Of a stretch of 45,565 bases of DNA, positions 15,470 to 23,534 are shown one piece after another. The translations under genes were made by a program, and so were the position numbers. The stretch is from Paenibacillus zanthoxyli JH29 (lineage in GTDB: Bacteria; Bacillota; Bacilli; Paenibacillales; Paenibacillaceae). The first letter of the stretch is position 1. Each line of letters opens with the position of its first letter. The notes under the pieces were generated by a model. That model made no database searches, was not told where the DNA came from, and was given only the letters and a program-made list of their open reading frames with translations. The DNA lies in NCBI RefSeq assembly GCF_000520715.1, contig NZ_ASSD01000397.1:1-45565 (forward strand). The letters run 5' to 3'.

Positions 15470-15733
15470 ATGAGTATGGAGCAAGAGGTGAAGCTGGCCA
15501 AGCAGGGGGACCGTGAAGCATTTATCCGCTTGACGCGGCAGATTGAAAATGGCCTGTACAATACCGCACGCGCAATGGTTAAAAAGGACGAGGATATCGC
15601 CGACGCGCTGCAGGAGACGATTCTGAAAGCCTATAAATCACTGGATACGCTCCGGGAACCCGGATTTTTCAAAACTTGGGTCTACCGGATTCTGATTAAT
15701 GAATGCAACAGAAGAAGGGAAGATGAACCATGA
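15470..15733 (+). CDS. ECF sigma factor reduced to region 2
   Basis: Predicted protein of 87 residues that holds only sigma region 2: EVKLAKQGDREAFIRLTRQI, then DIADALQETILKAYKSL and FKTWVYRILINECNRRRE. It stops at DEP exactly where the next gene starts (ATGA overlap). ECF factors usually have 160-190 residues with region 4 for -35 recognition, which is missing here. An internal deletion that fused the sigma front half to the DUF4179 start is the simplest explanation. It could still bind core polymerase but probably cannot open promoters alone. The ATG has GGAGGGAGGTGG about 9 bases upstream, so expression signals are intact. Confidence 0.75.
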   Translation: MSMEQEVKLAKQGDREAFIRLTRQIENGLYNTARAMVKKDEDIADALQETILKAYKSLDTLREPGFFKTWVYRILINECNRRREDEP

Positions 15734-16857
15734 ATCAATTTGATCTGGATAAACAGTTGAAAGCAGAAAAGGCTAACGAGCTGCCAATGTCCGATTTCGT
15801 TCGCGGACGTTTGGAGGAGACCTATGCTTCAATTTCCGGCGGGAAGATGAACGTCGGGGCGCGTCCCGAACGCTCCGGGAGACGGCGTTTTCTTGGAACC
15901 GGCGCCGTGGCAGCCGTCCTTGGTGTAACCTTGTTCGCCTCGGGCTTCGCTTCGCCCGCTATGGCTGATTCCATTCGGCAAATACCGCTGATCGGCAGCC
16001 TGTTCAGCTCTATAGAACGTGATCTTGGACTGCAGAACGCGGCCAACGAAGGCTTGACTACACAGGTTAACAGCAACGTGTCCTATAAAGATGTGAAGCT
16101 GGAAGTTACAGAAACCGTGTTCGACGGAAGCCGTGCTGTATACGCACTGACTGTGGCGGCGCCGAATCTGAAAGACGGAATGTACGATACGGTCAAAGGT
16201 CCCGTAAAGCTTAGCAGTGCGATTGACTCTATTACCTTTAAGGGGAATGGCGGAGAGTTTGACTCTTTAGGCGGAGGAGGCCAATACTGGGGCGCAGGAG
16301 AAGACCACCCGAATACGATTATTGTCGAGCAAAGCATCAACCCTTCGGCCCAAGGAACGAAGTTCACGGCCCCGGACGCTTTTGACGCGGAAGTAGAAGT
16401 GAAGCTGGCCGGTATCGATCATACCTTTACGCTCAATGTTCCCTTTACGAAGAAGACCGATGATGTCACCAGCCTCAAACCGAATGCGGCCAAAACCGCG
16501 GGCGACCTGACCTTTACCGCAAATGCGGTTGATGTTACACCGATCACCACAACGCTGGAATACTCTCTGGAAAAAATGTCGGAAACGCTGCTCTCTAAGC
16601 AGGATGAGCATGATCTGATCTATACGAATGTGGCGGTTTACGACGATCAGGGCCATCTGCTGGACCGTCTGAGCGGCCAAGGCGTTATTCAAGGCAACAA
16701 ATTCACAACGAGAGCGCATTATGCTTCCGCAAGCAGCGGAACTAAATATTTGATCCTGAAACCATTCAAGAACAATGACGGAGGCTTCCCGAAGGAAATC
16801 AAAAACAGCCAATTTGTGGACGGCCTGGAAATCCGGATTGACCTTACGAATAAATAA
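15730..16857 (+). CDS. DUF4179 domain anti-sigma-like membrane protein
   Basis: Protein of 375 residues. The N-terminus (MNQFDLDKQLKAEKANELPM) and the VRGRLEETYASI segment are typical for proteins encoded after ECF sigma factors. A helix near 53-77 (GTGAVAAVLGVTLFASGFA) is preceded by arginines, and the remaining 300 residues would lie outside, beginning with the DUF4179 part (DSIRQIPLIGSLFSSIERDL). It overlaps the truncated sigma gene by ATGA. With its sigma factor damaged, the present role is doubtful, but its own frame is intact. Confidence 0.78.
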   Translation: MNQFDLDKQLKAEKANELPMSDFVRGRLEETYASISGGKMNVGARPERSGRRRFLGTGAVAAVLGVTLFASGFASPAMADSIRQIPLIGSLFSSIERDLGLQNAANEGLTTQVNSNVSYKDVKLEVTETVFDGSRAVYALTVAAPNLKDGMYDTVKGPVKLSSAIDSITFKGNGGEFDSLGGGGQYWGAGEDHPNTIIVEQSINPSAQGTKFTAPDAFDAEVEVKLAGIDHTFTLNVPFTKKTDDVTSLKPNAAKTAGDLTFTANAVDVTPITTTLEYSLEKMSETLLSKQDEHDLIYTNVAVYDDQGHLLDRLSGQGVIQGNKFTTRAHYASASSGTKYLILKPFKNNDGGFPKEIKNSQFVDGLEIRIDLTNK

Positions 16858-16873
16858 AGAAGGTGAATTCGAA

Positions 16874-17266
16874 ATGGATATCAGGTTTACAATCAACATT
16901 GGAATATACGCATCGCAGAACGCTTGGTATAAGTCCATCAATTGGATTCCGTTTCTGACGGCTGATCTAAAATCGTTTATGTTGAACATAACCATGATGC
17001 TGCCGTTTGGCTTTTTGTGGCCGCTTGTTTCGGGGAGAACGAACAGCTGGAAGGATGCCGGGAAGGCGACTCTTATTCTGAGCGGAACCATCGAGCTGGT
17101 ACAGTTTATCATCGCTCAGACGCTTGGCAGTGCCCGAAGCTCGGATATTAATGATTTGATTGCCAACACGTTTGGGGGGATCGCCGGGTACGCGGTGCTG
17201 TCGCTGATATTAAAAGCAAATGCATTCCGGCCTTTGCTGCAAGACGGTAAAGCTTCCTCTCGTTAA
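16874..17266 (+). CDS. VanZ family membrane protein
   Basis: Protein of 130 residues with three clear hydrophobic segments. The VanZ pattern is present: NWIPFL, LNITMMLPFGFLWPLV, SGTIELVQF and DINDLIANTFGGIAGY. VanZ proteins give low-level teicoplanin resistance in some bacteria; most homologues are uncharacterised. The first membrane helix seen in longer family members is replaced by a short start (MDIRFTINIGIY), so the gene may be 5' shortened. The ATG at 16874 has GAAGGTGAA 6 bases upstream and lies 16 bases after the DUF4179 gene, so it is probably the last gene of that operon. Confidence 0.78.
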   Translation: MDIRFTINIGIYASQNAWYKSINWIPFLTADLKSFMLNITMMLPFGFLWPLVSGRTNSWKDAGKATLILSGTIELVQFIIAQTLGSARSSDINDLIANTFGGIAGYAVLSLILKANAFRPLLQDGKASSR

Positions 17267-17314
17267 CTGTTAGTTGATTGAAGATGCGCCTTGAATGAAG
17301 GAGAATTCGAGCAG

Positions 17315-17340
17315 CCACTTCCATTGGGAAGTGGTTTTTA
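17315..17340 (+). terminator. Terminator after the vanZ-like gene
   Basis: Perfect arms CCACTTCC and GGAAGTGG with an ATTG loop, then TTTTTATATTT. Immediately downstream, TTGACA at 17344-17349 with a TACACT-like -10 about 19 bases later may be the promoter of the next operon. Confidence 0.9.
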
Positions 17341-17408
17341 TATTTGACATGGAACGCATTTCATAACTTACACTCATAACGAAGATCAGAAAGCGAGGGG
17401 AGAATCTA

Positions 17409-17549
17409 ATGTTTGGATTAATTGGGCTTTGTTTAATATTGATGGTACCTTGCTTAATTATATATGCGGCGGCGTATTTTTATTTAAAAGTATCCGGACA
17501 ACAGATGGAAGTGAGATCCATTAAATCCTTTGATGATTATTTCGGTTGA
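17409..17549 (+). CDS. Small single-helix membrane protein, unknown
   Basis: A 46-residue protein with one hydrophobic helix (residues 2-25, containing LIGLCLILMVPCLIIYAAAY) and a short polar tail that ends FDDYFG. GAGGGGAGA lies 6 bases before the ATG. It is followed after 12 bases by the lacI-type gene and is probably co-transcribed with it. I do not recognise a family. Its position before a glycyl-radical-enzyme operon does not reveal a role. Confidence 0.6.
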   Translation: MFGLIGLCLILMVPCLIIYAAAYFYLKVSGQQMEVRSIKSFDDYFG

Positions 17550-17561
17550 AAAGGTGAGCGC

Positions 17562-18521
17562 ATGACAAATATTAAAGATTTGGCAAAGATGGCTGGAGTA
17601 TCTGTCACAACGGTCTCCCGTGTATTAAATAATCACCCCTATGTCAGCGAAGAAAAAAAGAATGCTGTTCTAGAGGCGGTTAAGGTCAGTAATTATCATA
17701 AGAACATAAATGCTGTTCATTTAAGTACAGGGAAAACGTTGTTGATGGGTGTGGTTCTCCCGTTCTCGGATCATCCCTACTTCGGTTTGTTGCTAAAAGG
17801 GATAGCCAAGCAAGCATTGGAATACAACTATAAGTTAGTCTTATTTCAAACCGATTATATGGAGAGCAGGGAACTGGAAGCTTTACAAATGTTACAGCAA
17901 AAACAGATTGATTCGTTAATCATTTGTTCGAGAACCTGTGATTTATCAACGATAGAAGAACATTTGCCATTTGGACCCATTGTTTTATGTGAAAATATTA
18001 AGGGGAACGAGGTGTCAACCACTTTTGTCAACCACTACAACATTTTTGTTGAAGCCTTAGAATATTTGTATCGTAAAGGTCATAACAAAATTGGATATTG
18101 TATTGGCAGAAGGTCGGGGACAAATAGCCATGAGCGGGAAATGGCATATAGGGATTTTGTTAAGAAATATAATTTACTATATAAGCCTGATTATACTCTC
18201 GATGAATGCTTCTATTTTGAGGACGGAGACAAGGTCATTAAGCAAATACAAGAAATGGATGCTCCGCCAACGGCATTGTTGGTCACTAGCGATCAAGTCG
18301 CGGCAGGAATTGTTACCTGTTGTAAGAATCGGCTTATTTCTATACCAGATGAACTTGCAATCATTGGGTTCGATAATCAGCCAATAGCCAAGATGATGAA
18401 TATTACGACAATAGAAATCCCTCTTGAGGATATGGGAAAAAACCTTTTCCTTCAAGCCGTAAATGGTGATTTATCAAATGAGGAATTACCCGCTAAACTC
18501 ATTGAAAGAGGAACGGTTTGA
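17562..18521 (+). CDS. LacI family transcriptional regulator
   Basis: DNA-binding regulator of 319 residues. The N-terminal helix-turn-helix is typical (NIKDLAKMAGVSVTTVSRVL with the hinge VSEEKKNAVLEAV), followed by a periplasmic-binding-like effector domain with GVVLPFSDHPYF and IGFDNQPIAKMM. Proteins of this family usually bind a sugar or sugar phosphate. It is encoded 70 bases before the glycyl radical enzyme, so that operon is its likely target. The start is the ATG at 17562 with AAAAGGTGAG about 5 bases upstream. Confidence 0.93.
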   Translation: MTNIKDLAKMAGVSVTTVSRVLNNHPYVSEEKKNAVLEAVKVSNYHKNINAVHLSTGKTLLMGVVLPFSDHPYFGLLLKGIAKQALEYNYKLVLFQTDYMESRELEALQMLQQKQIDSLIICSRTCDLSTIEEHLPFGPIVLCENIKGNEVSTTFVNHYNIFVEALEYLYRKGHNKIGYCIGRRSGTNSHEREMAYRDFVKKYNLLYKPDYTLDECFYFEDGDKVIKQIQEMDAPPTALLVTSDQVAAGIVTCCKNRLISIPDELAIIGFDNQPIAKMMNITTIEIPLEDMGKNLFLQAVNGDLSNEELPAKLIERGTV

Positions 18522-18591
18522 TCCGGAATGTACGCATTTGCTGCAGTCATATGTGAATTTGTGAACAATCAAAGACTGGAGGCAGAAAGGT

Positions 18592-20958
18592 ATGAACCGA
18601 ACGTTAGCAGGACTGAAGAAGCCGGAAAGAGTGGAAACGCTAAAAAAGAAAATGCTGGATGAGAAGCGGTATGTTTCAATTGAACAGGCCCGAATAATTA
18701 CCGATACGTATAAACGGCATCCGGATCGGTCCGCCATTGTAAAACGTGCCTTATCGCTCAAAAACGCACTTCTTCATCTCTCAATCGATACCCACAATGA
18801 AGAGCTTATTGTAGGAAACCGGAGCAGGGGAGTACGGCAGGGCATTGTTTTTCCGGAGAGCGGGACTTCCTGGATCGACAGAGAATTTGAAAGCCTTCCC
18901 ACACGTCCGCAGGATAAGTTTCAAGTCCGCCAGGAGGATATTGAGATGTTCAGGCAGGACATTAGACCGTACTGGAAATCCCGCTCGCTGGAGGATGTTA
19001 TTCGGGAACGATACGGCAGCGAAATTGATGAAATCGCTCTAGTGGTGAAGATTAATCAAAAAGATCATGCCCAAGGGCATATCTGCCCAAACACCGAGAA
19101 ATGGCTGAAACTCGGGCCGGAAGGCATTAAGCAGGAAGCATCCGCAAGGCTGGCCGTATGCGAGGGAGAAAGCAGGGAGTTCTATGAAAGCGTCATTTTA
19201 GTGATGGAAGGCGCGCAAGAATTTATGCTTCGCTATCATCGTCTGATTCTGGAGAAGCTGGAGTCAGAGAGCGATCCTGCCATCCGCCAGGATATGAGAG
19301 CGACCGCCGACAACTGCCGTAATCTGTCCCAGCGTCCCGCCGAGAGCTTTCATGAAGCCGTTCAGTCGCTTTGGTTCCTCTTCGCCATCCTGCATTTGGA
19401 ATCGAACGCTTCTTCTTTCTCTCCTGGACGGATGGACCAGTATCTGTACCCCTACTTCAAGAAAGACTTGGAACGCGGGACGATTGACGAACAAAGAGCG
19501 CTTGAAATCATTGAATGCCTCTGGCTGAAATTCAATCAGATTGTCTATTTGAGAAATTCCCACAGCGCCAAATTCTTCGCGGGGTTCCCGATCGGGTTCA
19601 ACATTGCGGTTGGCGGTCAGACTCCGGATGGCAAAGACGCAACCAACGAGTTATCCTTCATTCTTCTGAAGGCGCAGGAGCATCTGCTGCTCCCGCAGCC
19701 CAATCTCTCGGTGAGACTTCACACGAACACACCGGAGGAGCTGCTTAAGGAGAGCATCCGGGTTGTATCTCTGGGAAGCGGAATGCCGCAATTTTTTAAC
19801 GATGAATCGGTTATTCCCGCCATGACTCGCCTTGGCATTAGCCAGGAGGACGCCAACAATTATGCGATCGTCGGTTGCGTAGAGCTTACAACACCGGGCA
19901 ATAATTTAGGCTGGAGCGACGCCGCGATGTTCAATCTCAACAAGGTGCTTGAGCTTACGCTTAACAACGGCAAATGTCTCATTACGGGCAAGGCGCTGGC
20001 TCCCGATCTTGGTAATATCGAAACCTACGAATCGTTCGAACAGCTTGAGGCTGCATTCGCGAAGCAAATCCATTATTTTATCGGCAAAATGATTGCGGCT
20101 TGTGAAGCAGTGGAGAAAGCTCATATCGATACTCTTCCTTCACCGTTCCTTTCTTCGGTCATTGACAACTGCGTGGAGCTGGGCAAGGATGTTACCGCAG
20201 GCGGGGCCAAATACAACTTCTCGGGAATTCAAATGATTCAAATCGCAAACCTGGCGGACAGCTTGGCGGCGATTAAGAAGCTTGTGTTTGACGAGAAGCG
20301 GATTACGTCCGGAGAATTGCTCAGGGCGCTTCGCGCCAACTTTGCTGGCCATGAGGTTACTCGGGCTATGCTGCTGAACAGAGCTCCCAAATATGGCAAC
20401 GACATCGTCTGGGTTGATGAGCTAGGAGCCAAGTGGGCCAGAACCTTCAACGAATGCCTGTCGCACTACCGGAATTACCGTGGAGGACTCTATCATACGG
20501 GAATGTATACCGTTTCAGCGCATATCCCTATGGGGGAAAATGTCGGCGCTTCGCCGGACGGAAGATATTCGCGGGAACCGTTGGCGGACGGCGGAATGTC
20601 CCCGGTATACGGCAGGGATCTGAACGGACCGACCGCTGTGCTGAATTCCGTATCAAGGCTTGACAACCACTTGACGAGCAACGGCGGTCTGCTGAACATG
20701 AAGTTTTTGCCGGAATTTTTCAAAACAGAGAGTGGGATCAACAAGTTTTCCCAGTTCCTACGGACCTTTGTCGATCTTGAAATTCCTCATATCCAGTTCA
20801 ATGTATTAAAAAAAGAAGATCTGATCGCGGCGAAAGCGTCTCCCGAGGATTACCGCGGACTTACGGTTAGAGTAGCGGGATATACCGCCTATTTCACGGA
20901 ACTTGCGGATGAGCTGCAAAATGAAATTATCGCAAGAACCAGCTACGGGGAGATTTGA
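18592..20958 (+). CDS. Glycyl radical enzyme (PflD/YbiW-like dehydratase or lyase)
   Basis: Protein of 788 residues of the pyruvate-formate-lyase superfamily, active only without oxygen. The thiyl-radical cysteine is C429 in AIVGCVELT with the base E431, and the radical glycine is G763 in RVAGYTAYF. The GCVE motif rules out pyruvate formate-lyase, which has two adjacent cysteines, and fits the dehydratase/lyase branch (glycerol dehydratase, YbiW/PflD). The gene order glycyl radical enzyme, activase, fructose-6-phosphate aldolase-like protein is the same as in E. coli ybiW and pflD loci. I recall, without being able to check, that such modules have been assigned to 1,5-anhydroglucitol 6-phosphate breakdown. 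The ATG has GGAGGCAGAAAGG upstream. Confidence 0.88.
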   Translation: MNRTLAGLKKPERVETLKKKMLDEKRYVSIEQARIITDTYKRHPDRSAIVKRALSLKNALLHLSIDTHNEELIVGNRSRGVRQGIVFPESGTSWIDREFESLPTRPQDKFQVRQEDIEMFRQDIRPYWKSRSLEDVIRERYGSEIDEIALVVKINQKDHAQGHICPNTEKWLKLGPEGIKQEASARLAVCEGESREFYESVILVMEGAQEFMLRYHRLILEKLESESDPAIRQDMRATADNCRNLSQRPAESFHEAVQSLWFLFAILHLESNASSFSPGRMDQYLYPYFKKDLERGTIDEQRALEIIECLWLKFNQIVYLRNSHSAKFFAGFPIGFNIAVGGQTPDGKDATNELSFILLKAQEHLLLPQPNLSVRLHTNTPEELLKESIRVVSLGSGMPQFFNDESVIPAMTRLGISQEDANNYAIVGCVELTTPGNNLGWSDAAMFNLNKVLELTLNNGKCLITGKALAPDLGNIETYESFEQLEAAFAKQIHYFIGKMIAACEAVEKAHIDTLPSPFLSSVIDNCVELGKDVTAGGAKYNFSGIQMIQIANLADSLAAIKKLVFDEKRITSGELLRALRANFAGHEVTRAMLLNRAPKYGNDIVWVDELGAKWARTFNECLSHYRNYRGGLYHTGMYTVSAHIPMGENVGASPDGRYSREPLADGGMSPVYGRDLNGPTAVLNSVSRLDNHLTSNGGLLNMKFLPEFFKTESGINKFSQFLRTFVDLEIPHIQFNVLKKEDLIAAKASPEDYRGLTVRVAGYTAYFTELADELQNEIIARTSYGEI

Positions 20959-21010
20959 GTTGAAAGCCGCACAGCGGGCAGGGGAGACGGCGATACAGGA
21001 GGAGACAGCT

Positions 21011-21940
21011 ATGGAACATGCAGCGGAAATGACATCCGGGAAGATTTTCGATATCCGAAGATTCTCCACCCATGACGGCCACGGAATCCGTACCAACATA
21101 TTTCTGAAAGGCTGTCCTCTTGCTTGCCGTTGGTGCCAGAATCCGGAAGGGATTGCATTTCAGACCCATTTGGTCTATTTCCGCAATAAATGCATCCGGT
21201 GCGGTTTGTGCGCCCGGAATAGTCTGTACGGCGCTTCCGCCTTCGAGAACCGAACACGGATCAAGCTTGGGCGGGATCAGATCGAAGATTGTGAGGCATG
21301 CATCGACGTGTGTCCTGCCGGAGCGCTGTCCTTGGACTGCCAGGTTATGACGATAAACGAGGTTGTCACAGAAGTGATGAAGGATCGCCGCTTTTTCAAG
21401 TATAACGGTGGAGTGACCCTTTCCGGCGGGGAACCTCTGTTTCAGCACGAATTTGCTTTACAGCTGTTAATGGACTTGAAACAAGCAGGCCTTCATACAG
21501 CGATCGAGAGCAGCTTGCAGACGTCCCCGGCCATACTGGAACAAGCGGCTGGAATGCTGGATTTGATCTACGCGGATTTTAAAATTTTTGATACTGAACT
21601 GCATAAGAGGCATACAGGCGTGTCCAATGCCCGGATTAAAGAAAATCTGAAATGGCTGCTCACAGGTAATACCCAAGCTGAAGTGATTGTCCGTACTCCC
21701 CTGATTCCTGAATATACGGCTTTTGACGATAATATCCGCAGCATTTCTTCTTTTATATCTGCCATCCGGCCTGACGTTAAATACGAGCTGTTGAATTATA
21801 ATCCCTTGGCACAGGCCAAATATTACCATGTCGAACAGAAATTTTGCTTTGACAGAAATCCCCGAATGTACAGCGATGAAGAAATGACACACTTCCACAC
21901 CATCGCGTTGGATGCAGGCATTACGAATTTGATCAAATAA
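21011..21940 (+). CDS. Glycyl radical enzyme activating protein (radical SAM)
   Basis: Radical SAM protein of 309 residues that installs the glycyl radical on the enzyme encoded upstream. The SAM cluster motif is C35, C39 and C42 (GCPLACRWC). An inserted ferredoxin-like part has C61, C64 and C67 (CIRCGLC) and C94, C97 and C101 (CEACIDVCP); the usual fourth cysteine after the first set is not obvious. SGGEPL is present at about 160. I start it at the ATG at 21011 because AGGAGGAGA precedes it by 6 bases; the frame is open to 20903, inside the previous gene. It is cotranscribed with its target. Confidence 0.9.
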   Translation: MEHAAEMTSGKIFDIRRFSTHDGHGIRTNIFLKGCPLACRWCQNPEGIAFQTHLVYFRNKCIRCGLCARNSLYGASAFENRTRIKLGRDQIEDCEACIDVCPAGALSLDCQVMTINEVVTEVMKDRRFFKYNGGVTLSGGEPLFQHEFALQLLMDLKQAGLHTAIESSLQTSPAILEQAAGMLDLIYADFKIFDTELHKRHTGVSNARIKENLKWLLTGNTQAEVIVRTPLIPEYTAFDDNIRSISSFISAIRPDVKYELLNYNPLAQAKYYHVEQKFCFDRNPRMYSDEEMTHFHTIALDAGITNLIK

Positions 21941-21965
21941 ATGAATCTGCAAAGGAGAGAGAAAA

Positions 21966-22652
21966 ATGCTTATATTGCTTGATACCGCAAATTTTGAAGC
22001 GATTACCCGGATGTATGATCTGTTTCCATATGACGGCGTTACCACCAATCCAACGATATTGAAAAATGAAAAAAATGATCCGATGAAGCAATTGCTTCGG
22101 ATTCGGGAGTTTTTGCCTGCCGGTTCGGCGCTGCATGCGCAGGTGATTTCCGAGACCGCCGAAGAGATGGTGGAGGAGGCGCACTATATGGTCAAGCGGC
22201 TGGGGGAGGGATTATATGTAAAAGTTCCGGTCTCCGCTCAAGGACTTAAGGCAATCAGCATTCTATCCAAAGAGGGTATACACGTGACGGCAACCGCAAT
22301 CTATACTCCGATGCAGGCTTTTATGGCGGCAAAAGCGGGGGCAAAATTCACGGCTCCTTATGTTAACCGGATAGACAATATGGGTGCGGACGGCGTGAAA
22401 GCGGCGATGGATATTCATGATATGCTCCGAATGCATAAACTTGACAGCGAGGTTTTGGCGGCAAGCTTCAAAAACTCGCAGCAAATTCTGGAACTATGCC
22501 GGCATGGCATTGGTTCGGTGACTGCCGCTCCAGACGTGTTGGAGGCCTTAATCAAGCATCCCGCCACGGATCATGCGATTACCGCATTTAACAATGATTT
22601 TGCTGAGGCCTTCGGGAAAAACAAAACGATGCTGGAGCTGCAGGGAATCTAG
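21966..22652 (+). CDS. Fructose-6-phosphate aldolase/transaldolase-like protein
   Basis: Small class I aldolase of 228 residues in the FSA/TalC subfamily. The Schiff-base lysine is K86 in YVKVPVS; the conserved DTAN near the start and GVTTNPTIL are seen, as is APYVNRIDN. The length fits the FSA group rather than full-length transaldolase. With the glycyl radical enzyme it probably cleaves a ketose or 1-deoxyketose phosphate into glyceraldehyde 3-phosphate and a small ketone. The ATG at 21966 has AAAGGAGAG 8 bases upstream and lies 25 bases after the activase gene. Confidence 0.9.
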   Translation: MLILLDTANFEAITRMYDLFPYDGVTTNPTILKNEKNDPMKQLLRIREFLPAGSALHAQVISETAEEMVEEAHYMVKRLGEGLYVKVPVSAQGLKAISILSKEGIHVTATAIYTPMQAFMAAKAGAKFTAPYVNRIDNMGADGVKAAMDIHDMLRMHKLDSEVLAASFKNSQQILELCRHGIGSVTAAPDVLEALIKHPATDHAITAFNNDFAEAFGKNKTMLELQGI

Positions 22653-22723
22653 ACCGGGTTAGGTTCATTACGAGGCTTGAACCGCCTGATTCGTTCCGCT
22701 GCTGCCCGTGAGTTCGATGAACT

Positions 22724-22756
22724 GAAAGAGCTGCCGGGTCAATCGGCAGCTCTTTC
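22724..22756. terminator. Bidirectional hairpin between aldolase and czcD-like genes
   Basis: Perfect 13-base arms GAAAGAGCTGCCG and CGGCAGCTCTTTC around GGTCAAT, between convergent genes. A T tract is weak on both strands. Confidence 0.75.
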
Positions 22757-22770
22757 GATATATAGATGGC

Positions 22771-23352
22771 TTAGGACGGAAACTTTTGAGTTAGCGAATC
22801 CCGCCCTGAAGTCATCGTCCAAATGTGAAGGTCATGCACATCACGTACCCCTTGGATTGTCAACAGCGTTTGTTTCACTTTACCCGCATCAATAACGATC
22901 GGCGTGCCTTCCATCAATATATGTACTGACCACCGGATGACGCCCCAGGCGCTTTTGAGAATAAGCAGAGCATTAATAAACCCCGAAATGACAAACAAAC
23001 TCACACCGTTAAATAGCGCAGCTAAAATCTCTAACCGAAGGAAACCGTATGACTTATTGGAAGAGGCGGGTTTCGCTGCAAGCCACATTGCCAACAGGCT
23101 CATCGCCAGAGCGGCCGAATCACTTAACATATGGCCCGAATCCGAAACAAGCGCCAAGCTGCTGGAAATCAATCCTCCAAAAAACTCTAACAGCATGATA
23201 CCGGTTGTAATAATAAATGCGATCATTTGTCCTGCTTTATTGTTGGGGCCATGATGATGCCCGGGACCGTGGGGATGATCATGAGCAGAGTGATTTTTTG
23301 CGTGGTCATGGTTATGTTCATGATGATGGGGAGCGTGCTGATGTTGTCCCAT
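22771..23352 (-). pseudogene. CzcD-like zinc exporter with internal deletion
   Basis: The reading frame (193 residues) starts with a histidine-rich zinc-binding tail (MGQHQHAPHHHEHNHDH) and continues with the CzcD sequence to VSLFVISGFI. It then jumps straight to LLILKSAWGVI, which in full-length relatives lies about 100 residues later. The missing part includes the segment with the second HxxxD metal pair, so transport is unlikely. The C-terminus also ends early after HIWTMTSG. An intact ribosome site (AAGGAGG, 5 bases from the ATG at 23352) and an operator remain. The deletion keeps the frame, so it may still be translated. Confidence 0.75.
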
Positions 23353-23374
23353 AAAAATCCTCCTTGATATAAAC

Positions 23375-23394
23375 ATATGAGCAATTGTTCATAT
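23375..23394. promoter_or_regulatory. ArsR/SmtB-type metal-sensor operator
   Basis: ATATGAGCAATTGTTCATAT, an inverted repeat with 9 of 10 matching pairs and the classic TGARCAA-TTGYTCA form bound by zinc-sensing repressors such as CzrA. It lies 22 bases before the czcD-like start. The repressor gene is not in this window. Confidence 0.75.
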
Positions 23395-23534
23395 ATAATA
23401 TACGATTACTTCCCACAGAAAGGCAAGATGATATTTTTTATTCAGGAAGGAATATTCTTTTTTCGTGGTAAACTGAACCATTTCTTCTATTAATTCGTAC
23501 TATATCATAGTTTACCATCAAAGGAGGTATTTCA

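Noticed and set aside
16267..17112. A 281-codon minus-strand frame
   Set aside because: It lies antisense to the DUF4179 and VanZ genes, which have good ribosome sites and recognisable domains.
17350..17363. A cre-like catabolite repression site (TGGAACGCATTTCA) before the LacI operon
   Set aside because: The central CG of the cre consensus is out of register, so the match is not good enough.
20927..21448. A 173-codon minus-strand frame
   Set aside because: It is antisense to the activase gene with its SAM and ferredoxin cysteine motifs.
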